A stretch of 64,000 nt of DNA from Osedax fenrisi (lineage: Eukaryota > Annelida > Polychaeta > Sabellida > Siboglinidae), in contig OZ025241.1 of the NCBI GenBank assembly GCA_964019155.1, positions 27,476,559-27,540,558 on the forward strand, given 5' to 3'. Of the stretch, positions 23,299 through 36,826 are shown piece after piece; position 1 is the first letter of the stretch; the number at the start of each line of letters is the position of its first letter. Below the pieces are notes generated by a model that saw only the letters and a program-made list of their open reading frames with translations, was not told where the DNA came from and made no database searches. A program made the position numbers and the translations under genes.

Positions 23299-24154
23299 GT
23301 TAGCTGTTGACCTAGTTCATAACGCGACGTTATTAGTAGTAGTAGTTAATATCGTCGTAGTCATTAACACCCGTGTAATACGTTGTAATGCGTAAACTCT
23401 ATAGAGTATTTACACTATATTACACATAGGTTTACATTTTAACGTTGAGTTAACATTTCTATGATTAAAGTCATTACACCAATACAAGATATGAATGTAC
23501 GTAGCCTATTGGCATGCCGTGTATAGGATATAAGTTACTAGTTATCTAATTTATTTTAAATTTAAACTTCAATATTATTAGTAAAATAATATAGATGTAA
23601 CGTGTTAGCTGACATTGAATTCGCGCCAATTTACATTTACATAATGTATATAAACTTGATTTATAAATTAAAGTTTTAATGTTTTATTGATTAGTTTATA
23701 TATTACATTTTAAATATATTATTAATAAAAGATTATAATACATCTGATAAAATAATATTGTGATACTACATTGATAGGTGATATTATAATTCTATAAGTA
23801 TAATAAATTATAATATAATGTATAGTAATTTCAATAAAGTTACATGGTTACATATTTAATTATGAATTATAAATTTAATTTAGCTATTAGCGAGTCACTA
23901 TATATATTTTCAACTAGAGTTTATTTTGCATATTCCATACTATATAAAATACAATATAACATATTATATACTTATATATAAAGTATACTATAACACATAC
24001 TATACTGTACTGTACTATACTATACTATACTGATAAAGTTAGTTACGAATAACTAACGTAGCTTATAACATAGGACATTATATTCGCATTGTCATAAATA
24101 GTATTATGTATTAGCAGGTTGAGTATTAGGTATTAGTACTTATAGTATTATACT

Positions 24155-24765
24155 TCCCTACAAACAATTTTCGCTGTATCTACATAGTTTATCTACATAA
24201 TATTTACTATGTGTATGATATATGTATTTTATATGTAGTTTCTACGTATATCATGTACATAATAAAATGATGTACCCGTGGCACACAATATCAGCATATA
24301 ATCTACATAGAGTTATGTAGATGATATGTACACTTGGTACATAATTTCTTCATTATATATTATGTACCCGTGGCACACAATATCAACATATAATCTACAT
24401 ATAGTTATGTAGATGATATGTACACTTGGTACATAATTTCTTCATTATATATTATGTACCAGTGGCACACAATATCAACATATAATCTACATATAGTTAT
24501 GTAGATGATATGTAAAGTTGGTACATAATTTCTTCATTATATATTATATACCCGTGGCACATAATATCAACATATAATCTACATATAGTTATGTAGATGA
24601 TATGTAAAGTTGGTACATAATTTCTTCATTATATTATGTACCCGTGGCACACAATATCAGCATATAATCTACATCGAGTTATGTAGATGATATGTACCTC
24701 TTGTACATAATGTCTTCATTATATAGTATGTACCCATGGCACATAATATCTTCATATATAAACAT
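24155..24765 (+). repeat. 92-bp minisatellite, about 5.5 units
   Basis: Units start at about 24275, 24367, 24459, 24551, 24641 and 24733 (TACCCGTGGCACACAATATC, then ATCTACAT...ATGTAGAT as an internal inverted repeat). It is preceded by CCCTACAAACAATTT at 24156, whose complement ends the array at 40246-40797. Confidence 0.88.
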
Positions 24766-24922
24766 ATAGGTTTATAGTAGGTATACCTACTAATAAATTA
24801 TTTTTCAAAAATTACTTAATTACTTCCGATGATAGGATCCTGTATATGACAATTATTATTAAGCTATTATAATTATTAAACGTATAATAATTTAAGTTAT
24901 TGTATACTAATTGTATAATAAG

Positions 24923-25075
24923 TAGGGGCGCTGCAACAAGGGGGATGGGGGATATGTCCCCCCACTTTAAAATCTAGGGGGACCTCCTATGTATAGGTCC
25001 CTCCTCCCACTTTTACCAAAACATTTATTTTGATTGGTTGGTCCCCCAACATACAAAATCTTCCAAGCGCCCCTA
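24923..25075. mobile_element. hAT-like MITE with 8-bp target duplication
   Basis: A 153-bp element with terminal inverted repeats TAGGGGCGCT / AGCGCCCCTA, flanked on both sides by the identical 8-mer ATAATAAG (24915-24922 and 25076-25083). The interior is GC-rich for this DNA, with short G and C runs. An 8-bp duplication and T/CAGGGG-type ends are the signature of hAT transposons. No transposase is present, so it moved in trans. Confidence 0.88.
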
Positions 25076-25409
25076 ATAATAAGATAACTCAATGATATGT
25101 AAACTATTGATTTCACTAGTGATATAACTAGTGATATTCTCAATCACAATATTATTTACTTTCAACATACAAATTAATAAAATTGGTATACACGGTCAAG
25201 TCATCAGTTGGTTTATTTATTTTATTTCATTTAGAACCTCTTCGCTGAAAATTAAATCTTCGTAATCGTTATCTCCTTATTATGTTAACATGGTTTTCCA
25301 TATTAGGGCTATGTTATTTGTCCTATATTGTTCATTATTTATATTCTTCCTATAAAATAATTATTTCGCAAATATCCTAATATTCACTACCATATTTATG
25401 TAGATGATC

Positions 25410-25470
<61 letters not shown>

Positions 25471-25479
25471 ACTTTCCTA

Positions 25480-25790
25480 GTTATAGTAATTATGATCAGA
25501 TTCAAATGTATATGTTTAATTGTAATACTGATCTCACTGAATAGTTCTCTCATAACTCTATTTACTTAATTATGACTAAAACTGATACTATTATACTATC
25601 TAGACCCAGTTATCATCTATCAATCACTCATCCTTTTTTAACATATATTCCTACTTATAAATCAATAACTACCCTTGGTTTCAATATAACCTCTCACCTT
25701 GACAACTCTACATAAATTAAGAACATGATACGCACTGTAAACTATTTTCTATATAATATTAGAAAATCTCATTATTAACTTACGTACGCC
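25480..25790 (+). mobile_element. CR1/L2-like LINE fragment
   Basis: The + strand reads MTKTDTIILSRPS, then TYKSITTLGFNITSHLDNS, the block after YADD in CR1/L2 reverse transcriptases (lexical match to LGV.FD..L). Degraded. Confidence 0.55.
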
Positions 25791-25829
25791 ATGACTAAAT
25801 GATTAAGTAACTCGCTAGTATTCAGTAGA

Positions 25830-26330
25830 CTTATCTCTTGCTGTTCAATTATAATATTCATCATATTGATATTGATGGCGTTAGATTATCTTGTACTTAA
25901 GTACTTAAGAATTCTCACATGATTTCATCTAGGAATATATTGAAGGGTATAGGTAATAGTAGACATCATTGATGTACTCTAACCGTTGATTTGAACGAAT
26001 TGTCTATGTTGTTATAATGATGATTAGGTATATATGATAGGTATAGGACCTACCTATCCAGACTGAACTGGAATTGTTACTATATAAAGCTTTAATCATT
26101 GTAATTATTTCGTGATGTATATCACACTTTTAAAGTATTGACCACAGTCCTATATGATATACTCTGTCAAATGCATTCATGAAATCAATGAAGTTATAGA
26201 ACAGATTCGTATGGGAATCAAGATGCTTTTCTATAAGGGTTCTGATATTTGTAATATGTTCGATCGTATACGAGAGTATACTCAGTATACTGAGTACGGC
26301 GTACTCATTCCTTTCCAAAACCTTACGTGT
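25830..26330 (-). mobile_element. LINE reverse transcriptase relic
   Basis: The minus strand reads TNIRTLIEKHLDSHTNLFYN, FIDFMNAFDRVYHIGLWSIL (palm motif A, FxDFxxAFD), then LLLPIPFNIFLD-type remnants of the RQGC.LSP.LFN block in another frame. A different lineage from the 58850 element. Confidence 0.7.
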
Positions 26331-26398
26331 TCCTCAGATATAATTGATTAGACTTGCGATGTTAACATGTTAGTGCTATAGGTTATACGTTAAAACTG

Positions 26399-26577
26399 CA
26401 TGTGTGGCTCAGTGGCTAGGGCTTCTGACACACAAGCAGTGGACACGAGTTCAAGCCTCGTCAGGATCATTAATTAATTTTGGGACATTAGAGCCATATA
26501 TGGTTAAAAGTGAAAACTTATCTAAGTTCCATGATGGGATGAAAGGATTCCACCAAATAAAAATAACAAATAACAAT
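26399..26577 (+). mobile_element. SINE copy D, internally deleted
   Basis: The tRNA-like head is intact (GTGTGGCTCAGTGGCTAGG; box B GAGTTCAAGCC). The middle (about 120 bp) is missing, and the 3' end from GGGACATTAGAGCC to the AACAAT-type tail is present. Confidence 0.82.
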
Positions 26578-26885
26578 ACGTGTATTATATAAACTATACC
26601 AGGGTTTATAAAGTAATAGTAATATTCAATTACTATTAAATCACGAATGCCTCAATAGTTTCTATATCTACTTTAATTCGCGTGTATATTTTTTAATATA
26701 GTAATATCCCGGGGGTAATATATATTGAATATTTTTTAAATTATAATAACTGTAAAATATTAAAGATAGGTAACAAATACTACTTCAAACCATATGGTTT
26801 ATTTGACAAATACAAATGCTTATGTAATAATGTATAAAAATCAAATATGTATATAGTAATAGAAACATATTAATTAATTAATTTA

Positions 26886-26920
<35 letters not shown>

Positions 26921-27026
26921 ACCTAGCTTATAGCTTAAGTATCATATATTATTATTTATGATTAATATTAATTTCCTAATGATACTATTTCACATAAACT
27001 ATAGTTCCGATTATTATAATAGATAA

Positions 27027-27195
<169 letters not shown>

Positions 27196-27729
27196 GGAAC
27201 ATATATCTAAAGTTAATTATACAGTTTGGTATTCTATTGCTACAATTGTTAATATAAATATCCAATATACTACCATGTTTTTATAGATTCTATTATTATT
27301 GTTATTATTATTTATTATTATTTATTATTAACCCTGATGTCAAATTGATTGCCTTATTTTTTAGTAATAATTACAGTGTACTTACAGTTGTATTATTCTT
27401 CAGTTATAAGGTAAATTATTGTGTATTTTATATTCAAAAGAATATATATGTACTACTTTTATTTTATATTTGCTAAGGTAATTTCGTAATCGTATTTTGA
27501 AATTAATTTTTTAAAATAATAACGATATTTAATATCGTTATATCGATATTTAATATCGTTTATTAACGTTATAATATAATATTATAATTATAAAATGATT
27601 AAATCATTATTTTATAATTATTATAATAACTTATTATAATGAAAAAGAATATTTTTCATTATTTCAATTGTTTTATATATATTTATTAAATTAATTTCAT
27701 TTAATTTTAAAATAATATTTATATTTATC

Positions 27730-28470
27730 ATATATATATTATTATTAAAATAGGTATTATTTATAGTGTATTATGATAAGTATCAAATATTGCTCATTTA
27801 AATTTATCATAATTCATAATGAAATACATTTTATTTATAATTATTAAATGTGTATTATTAAAATTTATCATAATTCATTTTTTTTAAAGTTATAAAATTG
27901 ATCGTAATTCATTTATTTAGTATTATAAAATGTAAACCTTGATGTCTTATTTAAATGTATCATGATGAAATGAATTTCATATTATTTATAATTAATAAAT
28001 GTATATTATTTCAATTTATCATAATTCATTTTATGTATAGTTATCAAATTGATCGTAATTCATTTATTTAGGATTATCAAATGTATAGTTATCAAATTGA
28101 TCGTAATTCATTTATTTAGGATTATCAAATGTAAAACTTGGAGTATTATTTAAATGAATTTCATATTATTTATAATTAATAAATATATATTATTTAAATT
28201 TATCATAATTCATTTTATGTATGCGGTACCATACATTATAATAACTATAATATTTATCAAATTGAGGGTAATTCATTTATTTAGGATTATCAAATGTAAA
28301 CCTTGGTGTATTATTTAAATGTATCATGATGAAATGAATTTCATATTATTTATAATTAATAAATGTATATTATTTCAATTTATCATAATTCATTTTATGT
28401 ATAGTTATCAAATTGATATAAATTCATTTATTTAGGATTATCAAATGTAAACCTTGGTGTACGAAGTATT
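27730..28470 (+). repeat. Diverged tandem array, ~150-200-bp units
   Basis: ATGTAAACCTTGGTGTAT-like junctions recur at about 27931, 28129, 28296 and 28446, separated by TTTATCATAATTCATTTTAT and TCAAATTGATCGTAATTC blocks. Extremely A+T-rich; no coding signal. Confidence 0.75.
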
Positions 28471-28611
28471 TGTTAAATACCGGCTCACTAAATGACAGGT
28501 TTTTAAAGTTATATAATTATATATATATTATTATAATAATTATATATATTTTTCAAATTTATCATAATTATAAAATAATAACATGGTTTATCATACACAC
28601 TGTATATGGTA

Positions 28612-28669
<58 letters not shown>

Positions 28670-29052
28670 AAGATAATAATATTATCGTCAGAATCAATTG
28701 ATATATCCATTATTATTAATACTTATTTATATCTTTTAATTAAATGTAGTACTGTTTATATAAAATATATAATATAGTCTATAGTATATCAAACTGATCC
28801 TATATTATATATAGTATATATTATTCACTAAGAATATGTTATTAATAAATTATAAAAGATTACAAATTGTTACAACATTTAAATATGTAAATCTTTACGA
28901 ATACATGTTATGATAAACTTTATCATTAAGTGGTTTTAAAACAAATATTATATATCATAAGATAATATATTATATATAATATAATTATACATTTTTATAA
29001 TTTATATTAGTTATATATGTTAATATAAGTTTATACATATATAATATACTAA

Positions 29053-29525
29053 ATATTTTGCGAAGCAAAGATATAACACTCCCTATGCATGTAACATAAT
29101 TTGTAATACCTGATGTCGCTGCTAACAGTAGTATCGAAACATTGAAATATATTTAGGTTCGGCTCTGTTTTCATATGAAAACTTTTCATATAACAATGTT
29201 TTCATTGCTCTATTAAATTACATATAATATAAATTAGCATTTACTCACCAAATATATCTTATAGCATTTAAAACATACATATCATATTTGTTTGTTATAT
29301 ATTAGTAATGAACACTTAGTTTTCATCAATTAAATACTAATTTAAAGCATATTATTTAACATTTTAAAAGTGTATAGTTTTTTACGAATTTACATTATAA
29401 ACAACACCTAGTTCCTAAAAGTAACCCGATATAGGTGGTACTGGGATATTTTGTATAAAAATTCGATAAACACGATTTCGCATAAGTGTTATAATATAAC
29501 AGTTATATCTTTCTTTAGAAAAATA
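29053..29525 (+). mobile_element. ~450-bp MITE, family Y, copy 1
   Basis: Left end TTTTGCGAAGCAAAGATATA; right end decayed (CGATTTCGCATAAGTGTTAT, then TCTTTCTTTAGAAAA). Shares its interior (CAGTAGTATCGAAA, TTAGGTTCGGCTCTGTTT, CTAAAAGTAACCCG) with copies at 32293 and 35212. Confidence 0.8.
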
Positions 29526-29839
29526 TTTGCTATTACTATAATTTTATATTTTTCCAAACTTTATATAATATAATATGTTGATATAATTAAGTGTATTTAT
29601 CTATAATATCACATTATAAGTTCATATATATATATATATACAATTTATGTAAAGTATACATGTTATAACGATATATATAAATTATATAAATATATCATAC
29701 CATATATTACGGTATTAATAATTTATGTATATTTCATATAGTACATGAGTCATGCTACGAATAAATATTGATAACATATATTATATCGTTTATTATATAT
29801 ATATATAAAATTAATTCCATTATATAATACTAAGCAGTT

Positions 29840-29920
29840 GCACTAGTGAGTTAGCTAGTGAGTTAGCTAGTGAGTTAGTTAGTTAATTAGTTAGTTAGTG
29901 AACTAGTTAGTTAGTGATAT
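29840..29920 (+). repeat. Short tandem repeat, GAGTTAGCTAGT
   Basis: Three units of GAGTTAGCTAGT followed by GTTAGTTAGTTA-type variants. Confidence 0.85.
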
Positions 29921-29999
29921 TAAATATATAAAATATGGATTGTGCGGATTATGCACCATAACCGCCTACAATTTAAATATAACTAATTATAGTATATCA

Positions 30000-30877
30000 A
30001 AATAATATAGTATATCAAAAACATAAAATACTTAAGGGGAGAGGTTCCCGTTCATCTAAACAATGATATTATAGCTATATCTAAAAACGTTAAGGATACA
30101 TAACTATTTGAGATAATTACATACTTTTTTGTTTATTCAATAGAAACTTTCGTCCATCATATAGGATCTTTCTTTATATAATTGTAGTTAATTTAAAATT
30201 GTGTAAAAAAAATAGTCTCCATTATTTAACTATTTATTTTTTATTTTTTTTCATTAAAATGTATGTTTATCATACTTTATTTAATTAATATAAAATATAA
30301 TAAATCCAACAGGATTCGTATAGATGTATATGTTATACATTTACAGTAACAATTTCAGATAAAAATAATAATAATCAAAAAGTAGTATGATTTGCATGTT
30401 GTTAATAAGTGAAAAAGTAAAAACTTGAGAAAATTACATTCAAAGTTTAATATATAAAATTTAAGTTAATATAATACATACTTTACTATCAATTTCAAAT
30501 AATTATTATATCGATTACGTTCATAAAACACTTTATATTGATATAAATATAATTTGAGAAATTTTACAAATTTATAAATAAGATATTAAACATGAAAAAA
30601 TGTGATACTTTAACTGTACATTGTTGTTGTTAAAATATAAATATTAATCATATTTTAACTCGCACCCTTAATTGTAGAAATGATAAAAACAGATGTATTT
30701 AATATTTTATCTATACATTTAGGTACACCCCCACTCAGGTATGGCCGTATGAATGGTTACCATGGTATCTGGCTGAGAAATACTGTAATAGTCTGTATGT
30801 ATGTTTGGTTAGAGATTAACAGAAAGGCTTAACTCTCAAGAAAGGGAGTTGATGTCTTAAATGAAACTATATGTTTC

Positions 30878-30920
<43 letters not shown>

Positions 30921-32290
30921 ATCTTATTTAATGTAACATTATTTCTAAATAAATAAAACTATAATTCAATTAGAAATTTGAATTTTTAGCTACAGAAGAA
31001 TCTATTAAATATTTATATAAATAATATATGATTATATAATATGTAATAATAATGTATTTTAATAACTAAATTAAAGATCTATAATAATATTGACCAATAA
31101 GTTGAAAAATTACAAACTGTACTTACTTTTACTTTTTTAATCATTGTATAAACTTTCATATTTATTCCATATACAATTACACATACAAATTATATATATA
31201 TAAACACACCTCCATACACAATGATAGGTAGGATAACTGCTTGGAGGACCCTAGCTATGCTCTGCAATGTTTGATTGTTTCGAGTATCCGAAATGGCATT
31301 ATACTTTAATCCGTAAACTGCACAATACCACATATTGATGGGAAACAGGTATGAACTAATATCCATTTGAAATCTCTGATATTATTTTATTAATTTATAA
31401 ATATGACGTTAGGCTTAAAAATTGCCATATTTTAATTTCACTTAAAGCATAATATGCATGAAAATAGATTATCCATATTAATATAATATTATATTTATGG
31501 TATAAATAAATATGAACTATATTCATAACATTTTGAAATAATACTTATTTATACCAAAATAATGTGTTTTAATCAAAAAACGAAATATAAAACGAAAAAA
31601 GAACTGTGACGTCATAGTAGGATCCCAAATATAAATTCTGGGATATTTGAATTTTAAATTTAAAAAATATTTTATTCAATTTTTATTTTATATTATATAT
31701 AGTTAAATAATTGATAATTATTTCATAACTTTTGGATTCTATTTAAGTTATAAACAAACATTTAGATTTACAAAGGACAATAAAAATCGAAATATTTAGA
31801 TAGGTTTAGTAATTTGAAATATAAATGACGTATAATAATCAAAATAAATGAGGCTGTGAATTGTTCATTTTAATATAATAAATGTAATGTGAATCCAAGT
31901 ATATAAATGTTATTTCTATATTATATAATGTACATATATATTCACTAATATTAATAAGAATAACCTAATATATGTACATAATGTTATTAATTAATCAAAT
32001 TACTAAGTATGATAAAACTTGAAAATATCGTAATTTGTATGACCTAAATATATAGGTGTATATTTAACTTCCTGATATGCATATTGCTTGCAATATATAT
32101 TTCAATTAAAATTAGTAACTATGATCTATATTTAGATGGGAGTGACATATCATATATAATATTGTATTTATATATATAATTCTATTTACATAATTATAAT
32201 TTTTTTTATATATTTCATATATATATATTATATGTGTATATTATAAACTCATGTGTATTATACATTTTATATAAATATTATAATATAACC
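30000..32290. other. AT-rich DNA without recognisable genes
   Basis: Two less AT-rich patches, 30720-30850 and 31205-31350, have no open frame or motif that I recognise and may be worn repeats. The rest is low-complexity A+T. Confidence 0.5.
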
Positions 32291-32292
32291 AA

Positions 32293-32743
32293 AAATTTTC
32301 CGAAGGAAAGATATAACACTTACGCGAAATCGTGTAATTCGAATTTGTATACAAAATACCCCAGTGCCACCTATAAGCGGGTTACTTTTAGGAACTATTT
32401 GTTGTTTATAATGTAAATTCATATTTAACTATACACTTTTAAAATATTAAATAATATGCTATAAATTAATATTTATATGATGAAAACTAAGTTTTCATTA
32501 CTAATATATAACAAACAAATATTATATGTATGTTTTAAATGCTATAAGTATATATTTAGTAAGTAAAAGCTAATTTATATTGAATGTAATTTAATAGAGC
32601 AATGAAAACATTGTTGTATGCAAACAGAGCCGAACCTAAATCTATTTCAGTGATTTCGATACTACTGCTAGCAGAGGCAGGGGATATTACTAAATTATGT
32701 TGCATGCATAGGGAGTGTTATATCTTTGCTTCGCAAAATCTTT
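32293..32743 (-). mobile_element. ~450-bp MITE, family Y, copy 2
   Basis: Inverted relative to copies 1 and 3. Ends TTTTCCGAAGGAAAGATATA and TATCTTTGCTTCGCAAAATC are mutual near-complements of about 26 bp. Confidence 0.85.
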
Positions 32744-33364
32744 GATATAACTTTATATTGTAATCATTTATTATTTAATATAAGAATTTTTACTATAATA
32801 TTGTATATATGCAAACATTACTTATATAACAGAGTTGTACAAAGTAATTATCCATATGACATTATTTAAAATAGATTTAATCTTTAGTTATATGTGAACT
32901 ATACAATAAATTAGTGCATGAGAAATGCCATAAGACATATGGTTAAATAGTTTTTTAATCACAATTTATGGTAAGTAAGCTATATAATTTAAAGTAAACT
33001 TTGATATTTTAATGAAGGCGAACTTGATGAAATAGTATATAAATATATAGAGGATAGTGATAATTATACAGGATTAACTGGATACAAGTTTCAAAAATGA
33101 CAAATCGTAATAGCGTATAACCAAGAATATATAATATAAGAATTATAAAATTCAATTTAATCGTAGAATATTTTCCAAGAACACAACAATTTTGCGAAGC
33201 ATTTCATATAATATATAATACACTCATTCAACTAACAAAATTACAGAAATTTTTTTTTGTATGTTCAACATGAATTAAAGTAAATTATCAAATATACAGA
33301 TAGTATAATATACAAAATAGTAATATTATTAATAATTTATATATTAAAATTAATAGTATGTATA

Positions 33365-33675
33365 AGAAAAATATATAATATTGAAGATAAAATATATCAT
33401 ATTAATTTAAACTAATTATGATTTATATTGTATATTTTAAGTGGGTATCCCTCTACAAGTATTTCCGACAAATTACCGGAAATATTGTAACTTTAAAATG
33501 ATTTTCTATAAAGTTGTAATGGGTACCCCCTTTAAAGTTACTATATTTCCGGCAATTTGCCGAATATACTAGTAGTGGGATACCCCTTAAAATATATAAT
33601 ATAAATATATTGTAAATCATAATTAGTTTACATTAATATGATGTATTTTTCAATATTATATATTTTTTGAAAATA
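33365..33675. repeat. Large AT-rich inverted repeat around a MITE
   Basis: The left flank of the TTAA MITE (about 33365-33436) and its right flank (about 33591-33675) are imperfect reverse complements over some 80 bp (AAACTAATTATGATTTA against TAAATCATAATTAGTTT; AATATATAATATTG against CAATATTATATATT). The MITE inserted close to the centre of an older palindromic element, or the whole is one composite. Confidence 0.7.
33441..33586. mobile_element. piggyBac-type MITE with TTAA target duplication
   Basis: 146 bp; long inverted arms (GTGGGTATCCCTCTACAAGT and its complement, then TTTCCGG...CCGGAAATATTGTAACTTTAAA) and TTAA on each side (33437-33440, 33587-33590). Same family as 2435-2604. It sits at the centre of a larger AT-rich inverted repeat. 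Confidence 0.8.
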
Positions 33676-34969
33676 ATAAAATCAATTAATTTTTATATAA
33701 TTAAAAATTACATTAATTATTTATTTATTCTTAGAAATTATTAAATATATAAAATTAGTATAAAAAATTATTACATAGTACATTTTTAATATATTTAATA
33801 TCATTTTTAATTATAAAGAAATCATTATTTAATAATTCCTGAGAATAAATCCATAATTAATGTCATTTTTAATTATATAAAAAATGAATTGATATTAATA
33901 TTTACAAAAAAATATAAATATATGTATAATTTATATATCAAAATTAATTAAAATTTATATGTTATCCCAAAAGGATGATATCATATAAAACTGATATAAT
34001 GTCCACATGATATACTATTTAAATAGGTACATCAGTGTGCATACAATACATGCATTTACATGTTAATAGAATACTAGTAAGTACAAAGCCTTATTAAAAG
34101 ATCATTTTATATACAATTTATATTCAATGATACATTTATTTTTGTAAAATACAGATAAAGCTACATTATATATATATAAAGCTACATTATTATGATTAGT
34201 TTTTTTTTAATATAATTTATTTCAAAGTATATATTATATATTTATTATTAAAATATGTCCACCTATATTGTCTCTTCACTTATATATATAATTATATTTA
34301 TACAAATATTATATCATAATTTATTCATATACTTTTTGCATATAGCAAAAAAATTAGCCGGATAATTATGATATTTTTTTCATTATGTGCATTTACCAAG
34401 GTAGTGAAACTTTATTATTGTAAGAACAAAAATAAAGAACAAATATGTAAAACTAATAAAATATTATTAGTATCACAAAATTATATATTATATTAACATT
34501 AAAAAATAATGTATATACTGTTTAATAACTATAAATAAATGCAAGTAATAAATTAAATTGTAAAATGTCTATTTAAATGTAAAATGTCTAATTTAAAATA
34601 TAATATTCAAAGTAACATAATAATTTTATTTATTCAGTTGCAATAAGAGCTGTATCAAAGATTTCACTTCCAGTGTTATACATGGTGAGGGCTATCAGTA
34701 CTAACTCTATGGAGTCTGTTCTCCGAATCAAGAATGAATAGCAAAATGCCCTTCATGAAAAACAGAATGGAGATATAAATATTTAGTTAGTTTATAACTA
34801 TATATATATTAATGATCTAAATGTAACTGGATTTTATTATTTTAAATATGTAAATAGTGTCATTATCAGATAATCAATATAGTAAGCATACACATATATA
34901 TACTCATATACACATACATATACAGTTTATATTATACACATAAATACATACATTATAAATACAATATTA

Positions 34970-35134
34970 TATAGGCATCATATGGTCTATTAATAGTCTT
35001 AGCCTGAATTCTACATTGAATACATTGAATACATTGAATAAATCTGTTTTTTTTTGTATTTACAATATAAAAAAACTGATTCAAGGAATTGAAATCTATG
35101 CACCACACTATTAATAGACCATATGCTGCCTATA
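34970..35134. mobile_element. 165-bp inverted-repeat element
   Basis: Arms of 28 bp, starting TATAGGCATCATATGGTCTA at the left and complementary at the right with one or two mismatches. The spacer contains three copies of ACATTGAATA. MITE-like. Left arm 34970-34997, right arm 35107-35134. Confidence 0.65.
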
Positions 35135-35211
35135 TATTTACATTATAAACTGTAAAATGTAGTATGAAGTGCATTGTGACATGCCTTCATATATTGTACA
35201 CTACTTCCAAA

Positions 35212-35657
35212 GATTTTGCGAAGCAAAGATATAACACTCCCTATGCATGCAATGTAATTTAGTAATATCCCCAACCGCTGCTAGCAGTAGTATCGAAATC
35301 ACTGAAATAGATTTAGGTTCGGCTCTGTTTGCATACAACAATGTTTTCATTGCTCTATTAAATTACATGCAATATAAATTAACTTTTACTTACTAAATAT
35401 ATACTTATAGCATTTAAAACATAAATATCATATTTGTTTGTTATATATTAGTAATGAACACTTAGTTGTCATCATATAAATATTAATTTAAGGCATATTA
35501 TTTAACATTTTAAAGGTGTATAGTTATATACGAATTTACATTATAAACAACGCATAGTTCCTAAAAGTAACCCGCTATAGGTGGCACCAGGGTATTTTGT
35601 ATACAAATTTGAATTAAACGATTTCGCGTAAGTGTTATATCTTTCCTTCGGAAAATC
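35212..35657 (+). mobile_element. ~450-bp MITE, family Y, copy 3
   Basis: The best-preserved copy: GATTTTGCGAAGCAAAGATA at the left, ATATCTTTCCTTCGGAAAATC-type end at the right. Interior has a CTGCTAGCAG palindrome and no open frame. A solo end (TTTTGCGAAGCA) also occurs at about 33191. Confidence 0.85.
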
Positions 35658-36373
35658 TGTGCTACTTCTTTAATCTATAACAATTCAATATATACATATC
35701 TACTCTACAAATTATATTTAAATGGACAAATGTTCCATTTGTATTGACTCCCAAAGTAACTATAAATGTACAGAAATAAAATATAATAAATTAATTGTAG
35801 ATCAGTAAATAGTGAAGGAATTCATTGAGTATGTGTAATTCACCAAAACGTTAAATTAATGTTAAATGTTCTACCCCATAAGATAAATTATAAGGAATTA
35901 TTAGAAAAATGAGCCTGTAATATAGAAAATAGAACTTGTATGTTAAAGAATTGTAATGACTGTCCTAGTGTAGATATTATTAGTGATTATTTAATTTATT
36001 TATTTAGATAATTTGATTATAAAGATGATAGTAGGATTGTATACTATTAATTAAAACACTAAGTGATATTAAATTTCATTATTTTATAACTAAATCTCAA
36101 TCTGCATATTTAAAATCAATTAAGGACAATTTAGCTTTAGATAATAGGATTATATTATTAAATTATAGTTTTATTTTAAATTATTAATTATCAATATAGT
36201 GATATGTTCTATATATAGAATATATGCATATGTCATTATGAGTATGTATATATTTATGTATGTGTGTGTGTATATACATATTTATATATATATATATATA
36301 TATATAATATCATTTCTAAAGGGGTGTACACACCGCGAGCGCAGGCGAGCTTAGGCGAGCGCGCACGAGCTTA

Positions 36374-36467
36374 GGCGAGCGCCAGCGTGCTAGCACAAAG
36401 TGGCTCGCTAAATGTTCTATTTGCGAGCCACTTTGTGCTCGACGATGCTAGAACGCTGGCGCTCGCC
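36374..36467. repeat. GC-rich hairpin
   Basis: GGCGAGCGCCAGCGT and CACAAAGTGGCTCGC pair with their complements across a 12-nt loop; the right arm has a small insertion (ATCGTCGAG). Preceded by a 20-bp-scale tandem of GAGCTTAGGCGAGCG (36335-36378). Stands out sharply from surrounding A+T-rich DNA. Possibly the remnant of a DNA transposon. Confidence 0.75.
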
Positions 36468-36540
36468 GCGATATGTATAATATACATTTTATATATGTAT
36501 ATATATATATTGATTTAAAATAATGCAATGATTTATTAAA

Positions 36541-36826
36541 AATGTATATTAATATTTTGTTTAAAACTACATTTTAAAAAATGTATTGAACCATTTTCAC
36601 CTGAATTGTTAGAATTTTAAAATTCGTACCTCGCGATCAATAAAAACACGAAAAATAAATTTGATTTCACTACGCTTTTTTTTAATGTATATTAATATTT
36701 TGTTTAAAACTACATTTTAAAAAATGTATTGAACCATTTTCACCTGAATTGTTAGAATTTTAAAATTCGTACCTCGCGATCAATAAAAACACGAAAAATA
36801 AATTTGATTTCACTACGCTTTTTTTG
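36541..36826 (+). repeat. Tandem duplication of a 143-bp unit
   Basis: Two virtually identical copies (36541-36683 and 36684-36826) starting AATGTATATTAATATTTTG and ending near CACTACGCTTTTTTT. The near identity indicates a recent duplication. Confidence 0.9.

Noticed and set aside
26404..26475. tRNA gene
   Set aside because: It has box A and box B but no convincing acceptor stem, and it heads a SINE present in several copies.
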